Positions 1 to 9,400 of a stretch of 64,000 nt of DNA are shown piece by piece. Every line of letters begins with the position of its first letter. The stretch's first letter is position 1. Location: contig JALFUR010000008.1 of assembly GCA_022784465.1 (NCBI GenBank), positions 41,014-105,013 on the forward strand, given 5' to 3'. The position numbers were made by a program, and so were the translations under genes. Under the pieces are notes generated by a model. The model worked only from the letters and a program-made list of their open reading frames with translations, was not told the origin of the DNA and ran no database searches. The stretch is from Christensenella sp. Lineage in GTDB: Bacteria; Bacillota; Clostridia; Christensenellales; UBA3700.

Positions 1-1352
1 TATACTTTTTTTGAATCTATCTCTAAATAAGAATTTGTGTCATCGCTAAATCTTCCTACATATGAAATTAATTCATTGTCATTATTTAATACTATAAAAT
101 GCTTTTTCTTTGTAGGAGTATTTCCTGAATAGTATTCAGGTAAACTTTCTACTGTAAAGTTATCATTGTATAATATATTTTCTGTTGTTCCATCTTCTTT
201 AGTATGTCTAAATTTAACATAATAATCTACAACCTTTGTATTGGTGCTTGTTGAATTGAAAAATGCCAACGCGCCATCTCCAATATATTCTGTTTTTTCA
301 CTTAAAACTAAATCTTTTGCAGATAATAATTTTATACAACCCATAAACATGCCATCAGATATAGTAGTTACCTTGTTTGCTAATGCCACTTCTATTAAGT
401 TAATGTCATATGCAAAAGCATATTTGCCCACGCCAATTTCTTCACTATCCTCATTTTGTTCAAAAACAACACGATTCAAAGAAGAAGAACCACTAAAAGC
501 ATAATCTCCAATCATTGTTACAGATGGAGCAATTCTAAAGTATTTAAAATTGTTAGATATTGAAGCAAAGGCATATGAGCCAATAGTTGTTAATTTAGGT
601 AAATATAATTCATTTAAGCCACTTTCTGAACCTACATATGATTTATAAAAGGCATATGAACCAATAGTTTTAATTCCGTATTCTCCCTCTTTATTATATA
701 AAGCAATCTTTTGTAAACCACTTTCTCTGAACGAATAATTACCTATTGTTTCTAAATTTTCAGAAACTCTAATTGCGTCAAGTGCTCCGCATTGATAAAA
801 TGCATAATCGCAAATTTCTGTTACAGATTGAGGAATATTTAACCATCTATATCCATCACTTTCTGCCTCATAATCTTTTGTTAAAGACGTACATCCATAA
901 AAAGCATAGTTGCCTATATATTTAATATTTTGAGGTAATCCAACGCTCTTTAGTCCTGTACATCCATTAAAACAATAATCAGGAATATACTCTAACCCCT
1001 CAGGCAATTTAACATATTCAAGTTTTGTTGAACCTGCAAAACATTTATCTGCTAATTTAACATCTTTTGCGTCATCATCAAAACTAATACGAGTTACTTC
1101 TGTATCAGTAAAAGCTCCTGCAGAAATAGATACTAATTTTTTTCCGCCTATTTTGGAAGAGATAGTAATTGAAGTATCTTCTCCTTCATATGAAACAATA
1201 GTAACGCCATTGCCCTCACTGCGAACGATGTAGTCGTCTAATTTAAAATTATTGCCCTTTTCAATAGAATTTAGATATACCCCAAGTATTGTTGCCCCTA
1301 TAGCAACAAAAATTATTGAGAGTAAAGCAATTAATTTTGCGTATTTTTTCAT
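1..1352 (-). CDS. BspA-like leucine-rich-repeat surface protein (3' end outside window)
   Basis: Open for 450 codons from ATG at 1352 to the window edge with no stop, so the C-terminus is missing. A short basic start (MKKYAK) and a hydrophobic stretch at about residues 7-27 make a signal peptide or membrane anchor. From about residue 70 the chain holds repeats with the LRR_5/BspA signature, for example IPDYCFNGC, IGNYAFYGC, ICDYAFYQC, IGSYAFYKS and IGDYAFSGS, spaced roughly 23-40 residues apart. Such proteins are surface adhesins or scaffolds; the ligand cannot be read from sequence. The start lies 10 bases after the upstream gene's stop and has an AGAGG ribosome binding site, so the two are probably co-transcribed. 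Confidence 0.85.
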   Translation of the reverse strand, partial: MKKYAKLIALLSIIFVAIGATILGVYLNSIEKGNNFKLDDYIVRSEGNGVTIVSYEGEDTSITISSKIGGKKLVSISAGAFTDTEVTRISFDDDAKDVKLADKCFAGSTKLEYVKLPEGLEYIPDYCFNGCTGLKSVGLPQNIKYIGNYAFYGCTSLTKDYEAESDGYRWLNIPQSVTEICDYAFYQCGALDAIRVSENLETIGNYSFRESGLQKIALYNKEGEYGIKTIGSYAFYKSYVGSESGLNELYLPKLTTIGSYAFASISNNFKYFRIAPSVTMIGDYAFSGSSSLNRVVFEQNEDSEEIGVGKYAFAYDINLIEVALANKVTTISDGMFMGCIKLLSAKDLVLSEKTEYIGDGALAFFNSTSTNTKVVDYYVKFRHTKEDGTTENILYNDNFTVESLPEYYSGNTPTKKKHFIVLNNDNELISYVGRFSDDTNSYLEIDSKKV

Positions 1353-1362
1353 ATTTCAACCT

Positions 1363-3030
1363 CTATCTAATTAGTATCTTTTCGACATCATAGATGTCTT
1401 CACTATCTGTAATATTATTCATTTTTAATGTGTTACATTTTCTTGGTGTAACATTAAAGTCTAAGACTGTAATACCATATACATGTCTACAGAACAATCC
1501 ATACACAGGCATATCATAGTATACACTATTGTCATGCGAATTCATATAGAAATGAAGCACTCTTGTTATTTCTGGATAACCATTCATTGATAGTTCATAA
1601 TCGCTTGGACCTACATTTAAAGATTCCTTTGTATCTCTATACGTAACATCAAAGTTAGCAAGACGAACGCCTTCAACTCTATATTCTTTTTTATCAACTA
1701 CACATCCTGTTATTGCACTGGCAAGTTCAACATCTATAGCTTCAATATTTGTAACACTTATATTCTTTATAGAACCCATTTCCCCATTTGAGCCTTTATT
1801 TGCATCTAATCTGTTTCCTAGCCAAATTAATAGAGGAGAGGAAATTCCTTCCATATAAATATGATCTATTACAACATCGCTTATATTAGAACCATCTGCG
1901 GATTCTATAGCAATGCCTGCATAACCACCTACAATTTCTGGCATAAAGAAATAACAATTATATACTTTAATATTTTCAATATCTTTTGAAGTCTCAGTTC
2001 CAATTTTAAAGCAATTTGCCATAGATAAAATTGTGCATCTATTAACTTCAACTTTATCTACTTCTTCACTGCCATTTGCCTTTATGCAAATACCATCATC
2101 TGCAGTTGAGATAAAACAGTGGTCAATTTCAACTTTTTGAGAACTTACTATATCAAAACCATCTGCATTTGCTACATGAATATGATTATCAATAATACAA
2201 TCTTCTATCTTTATATTATCGCTGTCTATAATTTTGCATGTCCAGTTAGCTGCTTCATAATAAACCAAGTTTTTAATTTTTAAGTCTGAGCAATTCTCAA
2301 AATACATCAAATTAGGTCTATTTGAAGTACGAGCTTCTCTTAGTCTTTTTCTTGCTTCAAGAACTCTATCTTTTACATTAAATTCATCAAGTGGCATTAA
2401 AGGCGAATCATTTAGTGCCTCGTTTGTGTAAGTTGTACCATTTCCAACTAGTTTTCCTGGACCATATATCTTAATATTCTCTGCGTCTTTTGCATAAAGA
2501 AGAGCAGGACCATCTTTTTCTATGGAAAATTCTACTTCGTAATATAAAGAATGGCTATAACCAACGCTTTCAATAAAGCAATCTTTTTCAATAATTAAAG
2601 TTATATTGCTTTTTAATTCTATAGGCAAAGATACAAAGGAAACATCAATAACTATAGTTCCGCCCTTTTCTCCTAAATCTTCAATTACGCTTTCAACAAT
2701 ATTTTTATTTTCAACGGGGCTGGTAGTATTTGTTATTCCTTTATTAGATATTTTTACTACTTTGTCCTCGTTATATGAAGCATCTTCTAAATAATCTTCA
2801 TAATTAATATTTGAAATATGAGAATATGTCTCATCAAAAACATATTCTTTCTCTACTAAATCATCAATAGATTTATATGAAAGCAAATATTTTGGAAAAG
2901 AATAATACAACAAAAATACGCTCATAAAAACAGAAAACAAAATTAGACCAATCAAAATAATTACAATTGTAACAATGATTGATTTATTCTTCTTTTTTAT
3001 AGGTTTATCTTGTAATATTTCTTCAGACAT
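1363..3030 (-). CDS. Membrane-anchored GH28-like right-handed beta-helix protein
   Basis: 555 residues. A Lys-rich start is followed by one transmembrane segment (about 17-45), so the rest should be outside the cell, tethered by its N-terminus. Residues 120-520 form a parallel beta-helix of the polygalacturonase type: NADGFDIV (288-295) matches the GH28 NTDG motif, and ADDGICIK (310-317) matches the double-Asp motif. The usual GHG histidine region reads ANCFKIGTE (338-346), with Asn where His is expected. The role is probably polysaccharide binding or cleavage; the substrate is unknown. No ribosome binding site is obvious. A 21-bp palindrome and a TATAAT box lie upstream. First gene of an operon with the LRR gene. 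Confidence 0.72.
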   Translation of the reverse strand: MSEEILQDKPIKKKNKSIIVTIVIILIGLILFSVFMSVFLLYYSFPKYLLSYKSIDDLVEKEYVFDETYSHISNINYEDYLEDASYNEDKVVKISNKGITNTTSPVENKNIVESVIEDLGEKGGTIVIDVSFVSLPIELKSNITLIIEKDCFIESVGYSHSLYYEVEFSIEKDGPALLYAKDAENIKIYGPGKLVGNGTTYTNEALNDSPLMPLDEFNVKDRVLEARKRLREARTSNRPNLMYFENCSDLKIKNLVYYEAANWTCKIIDSDNIKIEDCIIDNHIHVANADGFDIVSSQKVEIDHCFISTADDGICIKANGSEEVDKVEVNRCTILSMANCFKIGTETSKDIENIKVYNCYFFMPEIVGGYAGIAIESADGSNISDVVIDHIYMEGISSPLLIWLGNRLDANKGSNGEMGSIKNISVTNIEAIDVELASAITGCVVDKKEYRVEGVRLANFDVTYRDTKESLNVGPSDYELSMNGYPEITRVLHFYMNSHDNSVYYDMPVYGLFCRHVYGITVLDFNVTPRKCNTLKMNNITDSEDIYDVEKILIR

Positions 3031-3043
3031 ATTATTCTTATGT

Positions 3044-3064
3044 GCAAAATATTCAATATTTTGC
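3044..3064. promoter_or_regulatory. 21-bp perfect palindrome upstream of the GH28-like gene
   Basis: The arms GCAAAATATT and AATATTTTGC flank one central base and match perfectly. The site lies 14 bases upstream of the ATG at 3030 and downstream of a TATAAT (minus strand, 3088-3083). The one-base centre and absence of a U-run make it look like a repressor operator rather than a terminator. Confidence 0.5.
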
Positions 3065-3118
3065 GCTTATATAATTATAATCATTATAACACACGCATAG
3101 ACGCAAATGAAATATAAA

Positions 3119-4717
3119 TTAGTTTAAGGTATTTATTTTGCTAACTAAGTTTAGTGCGGTATTTATCCCATCTACCGCAGCAGACATAATTCCGCCCGCA
3201 TATCCTGCGCCCTCTCCGCAAGGAAATAGTCCTTTTATAGTAGAAAATCCGTCTTGATCCCTCATGATTCTTACAGGACTTGAAGATCTTGTTTCAACTC
3301 CCGTAAATATTGCATCTTCACATCCAAAGCCTTTAATCTTCTTGTCAAAAACATCCATTGCTTTAACTATGCTTTCTACAACATAACTTGGTAGACATGA
3401 TCTTAAATCCGCCTTAACAACACCTATAGGGTAAGAAGGCAAAACGCTGCCGAAATCTGTAGATATTTTATTCTTTTTCAAATCCCCATATCTTTGACAT
3501 GGTGCTTTATAACTATTAGATATACTGTATGCAAGTCTTTCGTATTTTCTTTGAAACTCTACACCTGCAAGAACATCATCTTGCTTAAAATCACTTGGCG
3601 TAACACCTACAAGCAAAGCGCTATTTGCATTTTGCCCATCTCTTTTTGAATAACTCATTCCGTTTGTTACAACCATATTCTCTTCGCTAGAGGCAGCAAC
3701 AACATATCCACCTGGACACATACAAAATGTATAAACACTTCTATCATTATCTAAATGGCAACTTAATTTATAAGGTGCTGGTGGAAGCAATTTATACGAT
3801 TCACCATATTGAGCATATGAAATTTCTTTTTGATTATGCTCTACTCTTACTCCAATAGAAAAAGGCTTTGGCTCCATTAATACTTTTTTAGACAACATTA
3901 AAAATGTATCTCTTGCACTATGACCTATTGCTATAATACAAGCATTTGTTAAAATTGAATCTTGTTTGCCATCGTGCTCAATTATTACTTCTTCAAGTTT
4001 TCCCACATTGTGTTTTATGTCAACAAGCTTATGAGAAAAATGTATTTCTCCGCCTAGAGCAATGATTTCTTTTCTTATATTTTTAACAACATCAACAAGA
4101 ATATCTGTTCCTATATGAGGCTTTGCTTCGTACTTAATATTTTCATTAGCTCCATGTTTGACAAACTCATTTAAGACCACGTTTATCATGTCAGAATTAA
4201 TACCTGTATTCAATTTTCCATCAGAAAATGTTCCTGCGCCACCTTCTCCAAATTGAATATTTGATTCTGTATCAAGTATTTGTTGTTCATTAAACCTTCG
4301 AACACTTTCCATTCTTTCTTCTACGCATTTTCCTCGCTCAAACACTATTGGATTTAAACCAAATTTTGCAAGTGTTAAAGCAGCAAATAATCCAGCTGGT
4401 CCACTTCCTATAACAACTGGTCTATATTTAGATTTAGCCTTTGTGCCATTTACAAGAGCCTCTATTGTGTTTTCCTTAGGATAGTACTCTTCATATTTTC
4501 CGCAATTTATTAGTCCTTTTTCTTCATTTGACACATCTACAACAAATGTTGAAACAATCTTTATATCCAATTTATTTCTTGAATCAATTGATTCTTTTAT
4601 TTTCTCATATGACAAAATAGAAGAAGGCTTAATACGTAGAGTTTTTGACAAGGCTCTCTTTATATCTAAATCAGTATTAATTATGGGCAATTTTATATTA
4701 GATATTTTTATTCTCAT
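3119..4717 (-). CDS. FAD-dependent dehydrogenase (COG2509-type)
   Basis: 532 residues. The N-terminal ~90 residues resemble the small alpha/beta domain that precedes the flavin domain in this family. The dinucleotide-binding motif is VIGSGPAGLFAA at about 102-113. Further conserved parts are FGEGGAGTFSDGKLNTG, IGHSARDTF, the cysteine-containing FCMCPGGYVV and the C-terminal GEGAGYAGGI FAD-binding motif. This is a widespread cytoplasmic oxidoreductase family of unassigned substrate in Firmicutes. The start overlaps the preceding flavoprotein gene by 20 bases, so translation of the two is coupled. Length is normal and no key motif is missing. Confidence 0.85.
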   Translation of the reverse strand: MRIKISNIKLPIINTDLDIKRALSKTLRIKPSSILSYEKIKESIDSRNKLDIKIVSTFVVDVSNEEKGLINCGKYEEYYPKENTIEALVNGTKAKSKYRPVVIGSGPAGLFAALTLAKFGLNPIVFERGKCVEERMESVRRFNEQQILDTESNIQFGEGGAGTFSDGKLNTGINSDMINVVLNEFVKHGANENIKYEAKPHIGTDILVDVVKNIRKEIIALGGEIHFSHKLVDIKHNVGKLEEVIIEHDGKQDSILTNACIIAIGHSARDTFLMLSKKVLMEPKPFSIGVRVEHNQKEISYAQYGESYKLLPPAPYKLSCHLDNDRSVYTFCMCPGGYVVAASSEENMVVTNGMSYSKRDGQNANSALLVGVTPSDFKQDDVLAGVEFQRKYERLAYSISNSYKAPCQRYGDLKKNKISTDFGSVLPSYPIGVVKADLRSCLPSYVVESIVKAMDVFDKKIKGFGCEDAIFTGVETRSSSPVRIMRDQDGFSTIKGLFPCGEGAGYAGGIMSAAVDGINTALNLVSKINTLN

Positions 4718-5837
4718 ATTTTTCTTTTATTCCTTGAGCACATGCTAGGCCCATTGCTAAAGCTGCAGATAGATTGTACCCACCGCATTCTCCATCTACA
4801 TCTAATACCTCACCTATAGCATATAATCCCTTTTGTTTGTTTGATTCAAAACTAATTGAATTAAACTCGTCAGTATTTAATCCTCCGGCTGTTACTTGCG
4901 CTTGATTTATTCCCTGTAAGCCTTTTACTTCAACTCTATAGTTTTTCAAATCATGAGCTAAATCTTTAGAGCTTTTAAATAAAGATAATATAGATTTATG
5001 AACAATTCCTAAATCCCCATGTTCGTTAATAAACCCTCTTAATGTTTCTTCTTCCATGCCTGGCACGAAATCAATTGTAATGTATGAATTTATATATTCG
5101 CCCTTAACTATAGAACGCGAAATAAATGTAGATAACTGAAAAGATATAATCCCACTAATACAATTATCTTTAAACAACATTTCCCCATTATTTGTATATA
5201 CCTTCTTATTATTTATATACAAATCAGCCTTCACCTTGCTTCTAACGCCACTACAGCCTTTTATTTCGCTTGTTTTTATTGGAACAAGTGTTTGAACGAG
5301 ATTTTTACATTTGTGCCCATAAGGCTCAAATAAAGCGTGAGAGTTTATACCAAATGTAGCATTGCTACCTGTTGCCAAAACAATATTGTCAGCAAGAAAA
5401 TCACCTAACGTAGTTTGAACCTTAAATGGATTTTTTTCGATGATGCTTTTCACTTTGCATGAAGTAATTATCTCAACACCTTCTTTTTTTAAATTGTTTA
5501 ATAAAACGTTTAAAACCGTGTTTGCAGATTCAGAATATGGGTATTCTCTACCTTCTGAATCTATTCTTAAAAGTAAACCTAATTCATTTAGATATTGTTC
5601 AAGTTTATCTATTGAGTAAGCGCTTAAAGTATTTTTTAAAAAATCGCTATTATATTTATCTATACTTAAATTTTTGTTTAAAATATTACATTTTCCATTT
5701 CCGCTTACTAATATTTTTTTTCCAATTCTATCATTAGCTTCTACAAGCAAGACATCTATACCTGCTTTTTTTAGTTCTAAAGCACATATAATACCGCCTA
5801 ATCCCGCTCCAATAACAATTACTTCATATTTTTTCAT
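4698..5837 (-). CDS. BaiN/HI0933-like NAD(P)/FAD-dependent oxidoreductase
   Basis: 379 residues. It starts directly with the FAD-binding Rossmann motif VIGAGLGGIICALELKKAG, followed by the family signature IGKKILVSGNGKCNILN. The C-terminus carries GGLNTDEFNSISFESN and GECGGYNLSAALAMG, typical of the HI0933/YhiN/BaiN family. Some members reduce bile-acid intermediates, but most have no known substrate, so the name here is only a family name. It leads a two-gene operon with the COG2509 protein. The ATG at 5837 has no ribosome binding site; a TATACT box ends 6 bases upstream, suggesting a leaderless transcript. Confidence 0.85.
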   Translation of the reverse strand: MKKYEVIVIGAGLGGIICALELKKAGIDVLLVEANDRIGKKILVSGNGKCNILNKNLSIDKYNSDFLKNTLSAYSIDKLEQYLNELGLLLRIDSEGREYPYSESANTVLNVLLNNLKKEGVEIITSCKVKSIIEKNPFKVQTTLGDFLADNIVLATGSNATFGINSHALFEPYGHKCKNLVQTLVPIKTSEIKGCSGVRSKVKADLYINNKKVYTNNGEMLFKDNCISGIISFQLSTFISRSIVKGEYINSYITIDFVPGMEEETLRGFINEHGDLGIVHKSILSLFKSSKDLAHDLKNYRVEVKGLQGINQAQVTAGGLNTDEFNSISFESNKQKGLYAIGEVLDVDGECGGYNLSAALAMGLACAQGIKEKYENKNI

Positions 5838-5872
5838 GATTCAAGTATACCATTATGTTTAATATTTTTAAA
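5838..5872 (-). promoter_or_regulatory. Promoter abutting the ATG of the BaiN-like gene
   Basis: On the minus strand TTTAAA (5872-5867), a 17-base spacer and TATACT (5849-5844) are followed by only 6 bases (TGAATC) before ATG. Transcription would start at or within a base or two of the start codon. There is no purine-rich ribosome binding site in between. Confidence 0.5.
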
Positions 5873-5899
5873 TCGTTTATATTGACTCTTTTTTTAACT

Positions 5900-5935
5900 A
5901 AAATAGGCACTAAGACTAATCTTAATGCCCATTTT
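5900..5935 (-). terminator. Hairpin ending the giant surface-protein operon
   Basis: An inverted repeat with about 16 paired positions (two are G-T) and a 4-base loop lies 18 bases after the last gene of the operon. The lower stem is AAAAT/ATTTT and the core is GGCA/TGCC plus TAAGA/TCTTA. The U-run in the minus direction is short; the plus direction is richer in T, so it may act both ways. Confidence 0.65.
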
Positions 5936-5953
5936 GATTATTTTTATTTTAAA

Positions 5954-6487
5954 CTATGCAACTGTAACAATAATTGTTGTATCGTATGTAGTTACATCAT
6001 CAACTAAGGTGTAATTAATTTCTAAATACTTAAATGTTTTTGCTGTTGAATCGATAGCCATAATAATTTGAGCATTTTCAATTTGCGATTCAATTCCAAA
6101 TAAAGCATTTACATCTTTAATTCCTGCCCTTAATTCTGCTTGAGATTGCAATGTGTTTTCTGTAATGACAATATCACTTAAATTGTCTTCAGAATATTGC
6201 ATATTTGTTACCTCAGTAGCAAAACTACCATCAAATTTAAATCCCTCATATTTAGTTGTTTCTTTTCCGTTTGAATATGTATATATAACTTCTCCATCAT
6301 TAGAAACATTTATTGAAACATTTGTTGATGTTGCTGCTGATGTTGCATTAAAGAAGTCTTTAGCTGTAAATCCTAAAGGAATTTTTCCTTCTCCTTGATC
6401 TTCTTCTTTATCTTTACATCCAACCAAAGTTCCTACAAGAGCAACCATTAATACTATCAATAAAATTAAAATTGTATTCTTTTTCAT
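5954..6487 (-). CDS. Small lipoprotein, last gene of the giant surface-protein operon
   Basis: 177 residues. The signal peptide ends in a good lipobox, LVGC, with the lipidated Cys at 24, followed by an acidic linker (KDKEEDQGEG). The remainder (about 40-177) alternates polar and hydrophobic residues, as in a single beta-barrel or LolA-like fold, and has no catalytic motif. I do not recognise the family. The ribosome binding site AGGAGG is strong. It starts 11 bases after the 1928-residue protein and precedes the hairpin at 5900-5935, so it is the fourth and last operon member. A partner role for the giant proteins is inferred from position only. Confidence 0.75.
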   Translation of the reverse strand: MKKNTILILLIVLMVALVGTLVGCKDKEEDQGEGKIPLGFTAKDFFNATSAATSTNVSINVSNDGEVIYTYSNGKETTKYEGFKFDGSFATEVTNMQYSEDNLSDIVITENTLQSQAELRAGIKDVNALFGIESQIENAQIIMAIDSTAKTFKYLEINYTLVDDVTTYDTTIIVTVA

Positions 6488-6498
6488 TTTTCTTCCTC

Positions 6499-9400
6499 CT
6501 ATAGGTTTTCCTTCTTTTTCTTTAATGCTATTAAGCCTACAACTAATAATCCAGCTAAAGAAGCTGATGCTGCTGTTGTTGCAAGAGTATAAGGTCTATT
6601 TGTAACCTTTCCTGCAATTGTTTTTGCTGCAACAATAGCATTTGATGCACTCTTTAACAATTTCTCATAGTTTTTATCTGCTTTTGCTTTCTTTGTAGCA
6701 TTAACTATAGCTTTATCTTCTTCAGATACTTTTTCGTAATTTTCTAACATTTCCTTGTATGTTTCAATATCTTTAAATGTTAATTTATTAGATAATACAT
6801 CAAGTACTTTATTAATTTCATTAGGATCGTATGTTAATGTAAACGCAATTCTAATTACTTCTGATTCTAAGTGTGTCTCTGATTCTAATAACTTAATATA
6901 GATTTCTTTTCTCAATGAAGAATTGCTTGTAATTGTAAAATCAAGTTTGTCTGAATCTATAAATGTTACTCCATCTGAACTTACTTGAATAGTTTCGCCT
7001 GCTGCTTTACCAGCAACTCTTACATTATTGTAGTTAATAACTAAATCTTTTACGGTTAGATAGTCGCTTGCAATGTGAGCTTTTGTAATTGTAAATGTCA
7101 AATCAACGCTTCCAGCTGAGTAGTTTCCTTCTCCTCCAGTAACAGTGACTGTATATTCACCAATTTCAATTATCTCTGAAACTTCCTCTCCTAAAGAATT
7201 CTTAACTACAAATGTGCATCCTGTTCCTGTTGTATTTAATGCAATCTCATCAATTAAATTTCCGCCTGTATATTCTGCAGAAGATTTAACTAATGTCATT
7301 GTAGAAATATCTTTTTCTTCAATTGTTAAATCACCATTTGCAACAACAGTTAAAATATATTGATCACTATCTTCACCTATTAACTTAGCTGTTACAACAG
7401 AACTATATAAACCACAATCTTGTCTCATTGTTTCAGGATCTAGAGTTTCAAAACTTAATTGAACATCATCCCCTTCAACAATTTCCAAAGAACCCTCTTC
7501 ATAAGTGAATCCTGTTCCAGTTGGAGCTAATGTAGTATCACCAAAGCCCATTGTAAAGCTTGAAATATTAACTTTTAATTCTCTTTGAACAATTTCAAAT
7601 TCTAGCGAAACTTCCTTTGTTGTTGTATATGTATAATTTTGATCATCTACATTCATAACAATTACATAGTATTTTCCAACATTAATTGGCTTAATAGAAT
7701 CATCATAATTGTATCTAACAACAGCAGTAGGTTCATCTCCGTTCTTTGTGTTATCAAAGTAAACTTTTACTGACTTTTCTGTTCCATCATAAACTAGATT
7801 TTCATTTGCTTCAACTCTGTTTAAAGTTAATCTAACTTTTGTCAAAGTAATAGCACCATTAACAGTAACAGTGTAGTTGTTCTTCTTTTCTCCTTCTAAT
7901 GTAGCAGTAATTACATAAGTACCTACATTTGCTGTAGCAGCAAATCCATCTGATGCATAAACTGGGTATACATCATCAGGAATACCATCTTTAACATAAA
8001 TTTGATTTCCTGTTGGTCTAGCTGTAATTACAGAAGTATCAAACTCTGCGCCATATTCTTTTGTGAATGAACCAATATTATAAGTCAAAGCTTTTGGCTC
8101 TACAGTAAATTTAGCAGAAGAATCTACAACAAAGTTATAGTTGTCAGCGCTTGTACCAGTACAATTAGAGAATATTTCATATTCACCTACATTAGCATCT
8201 TCTGCAGCTCCAAGTGATGTAAATTGAATATATACATCATCTCCTTCTATCAAGCTATCTGTACTTAACAATGTATATCCAATAGTACCATCAAAAACTT
8301 CACCATAAACTTTAGAAGTAGGATTTGCTTGAACTTGTACATTTAACTTATTAATTGTAAATAAGTAATATGGCTTATATGTATCAATAACATTAACACA
8401 AGAAGAATCCATAATAATCTCATAGTTGTCCAAGTTTATGTTATTGTCTGCAACAACTATATAATTTCCTGCGTTTTGTGGTTTTTCAACAGGTCTATAG
8501 ATTTTTGAATTAAATTCAAGTTTATCTTCTTCAGTATAAGTATCATCTTCAACATAGTACTTATACTTAATACCCATATCTCTTAAGTTTACATCAGCAA
8601 TCTTTAATCCTGTTACTGTAGCAAATGTTGAATATTCTTTTGTTAAATCAGTAGCTGAATAATCTACAGAATCAATTAAAGCACTTGTATCCATAGAGAT
8701 AGTAACTTGTAGACCAGTAACCTCATATAACATATATTCTGTAATAGCATTGTAGTTAATATATGCATCAGTATTAAATTCAATTTTTACTACATAAATA
8801 CCTTTTTTAACAACGCTTGTAGAACTTGTTGAAGTATCTGCCACATATTTTCCATCTACGAGTGTAGCTGGATAATATATAAATGAACCGAAGATTTCTT
8901 CATATACGCCTCTGTCTAAGTTTGTGCATACACCCATCATGATACAAGGAACACCATTATATCCCTTATATGTTTCTGATTCAAAGTATACTTCCTTATC
9001 TACGCCGTCGATAGTAATAGTCTTCTTTGGATATAGAGATGGATCTGCACTATAAATCACATCATATTTTTCATATTTAACGCCCTTTGAGTTTAGATAT
9101 GATCCGTTAGAATATTCTCTACACATCTTAACGTTTGCATAGCCGATATCTATATATCTAGTAATCTTACTTACTTGTCCATATTCATCATTTTGGATAG
9201 AAATTACAGCATTCTCTCCTTCTAATACCTCACCTTCTGTACTTGAGATTCCAGATACATTTGGTAATAAGTAATTTCCAGCAACAGAACCATCTGCAAG
9301 TGCAATGCTTACTGAATATCTTCCTACTGAAATATAATCATTACCAGCTGTATATACGAAGTTTATGGCAGTTGCATCATATACGTTTGAAATAACAATA

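Noticed and set aside
241..504. Plus-strand open frame of 87 codons
   Set aside because: It lies antisense to the leucine-rich-repeat gene, whose repeats read clearly on the minus strand.
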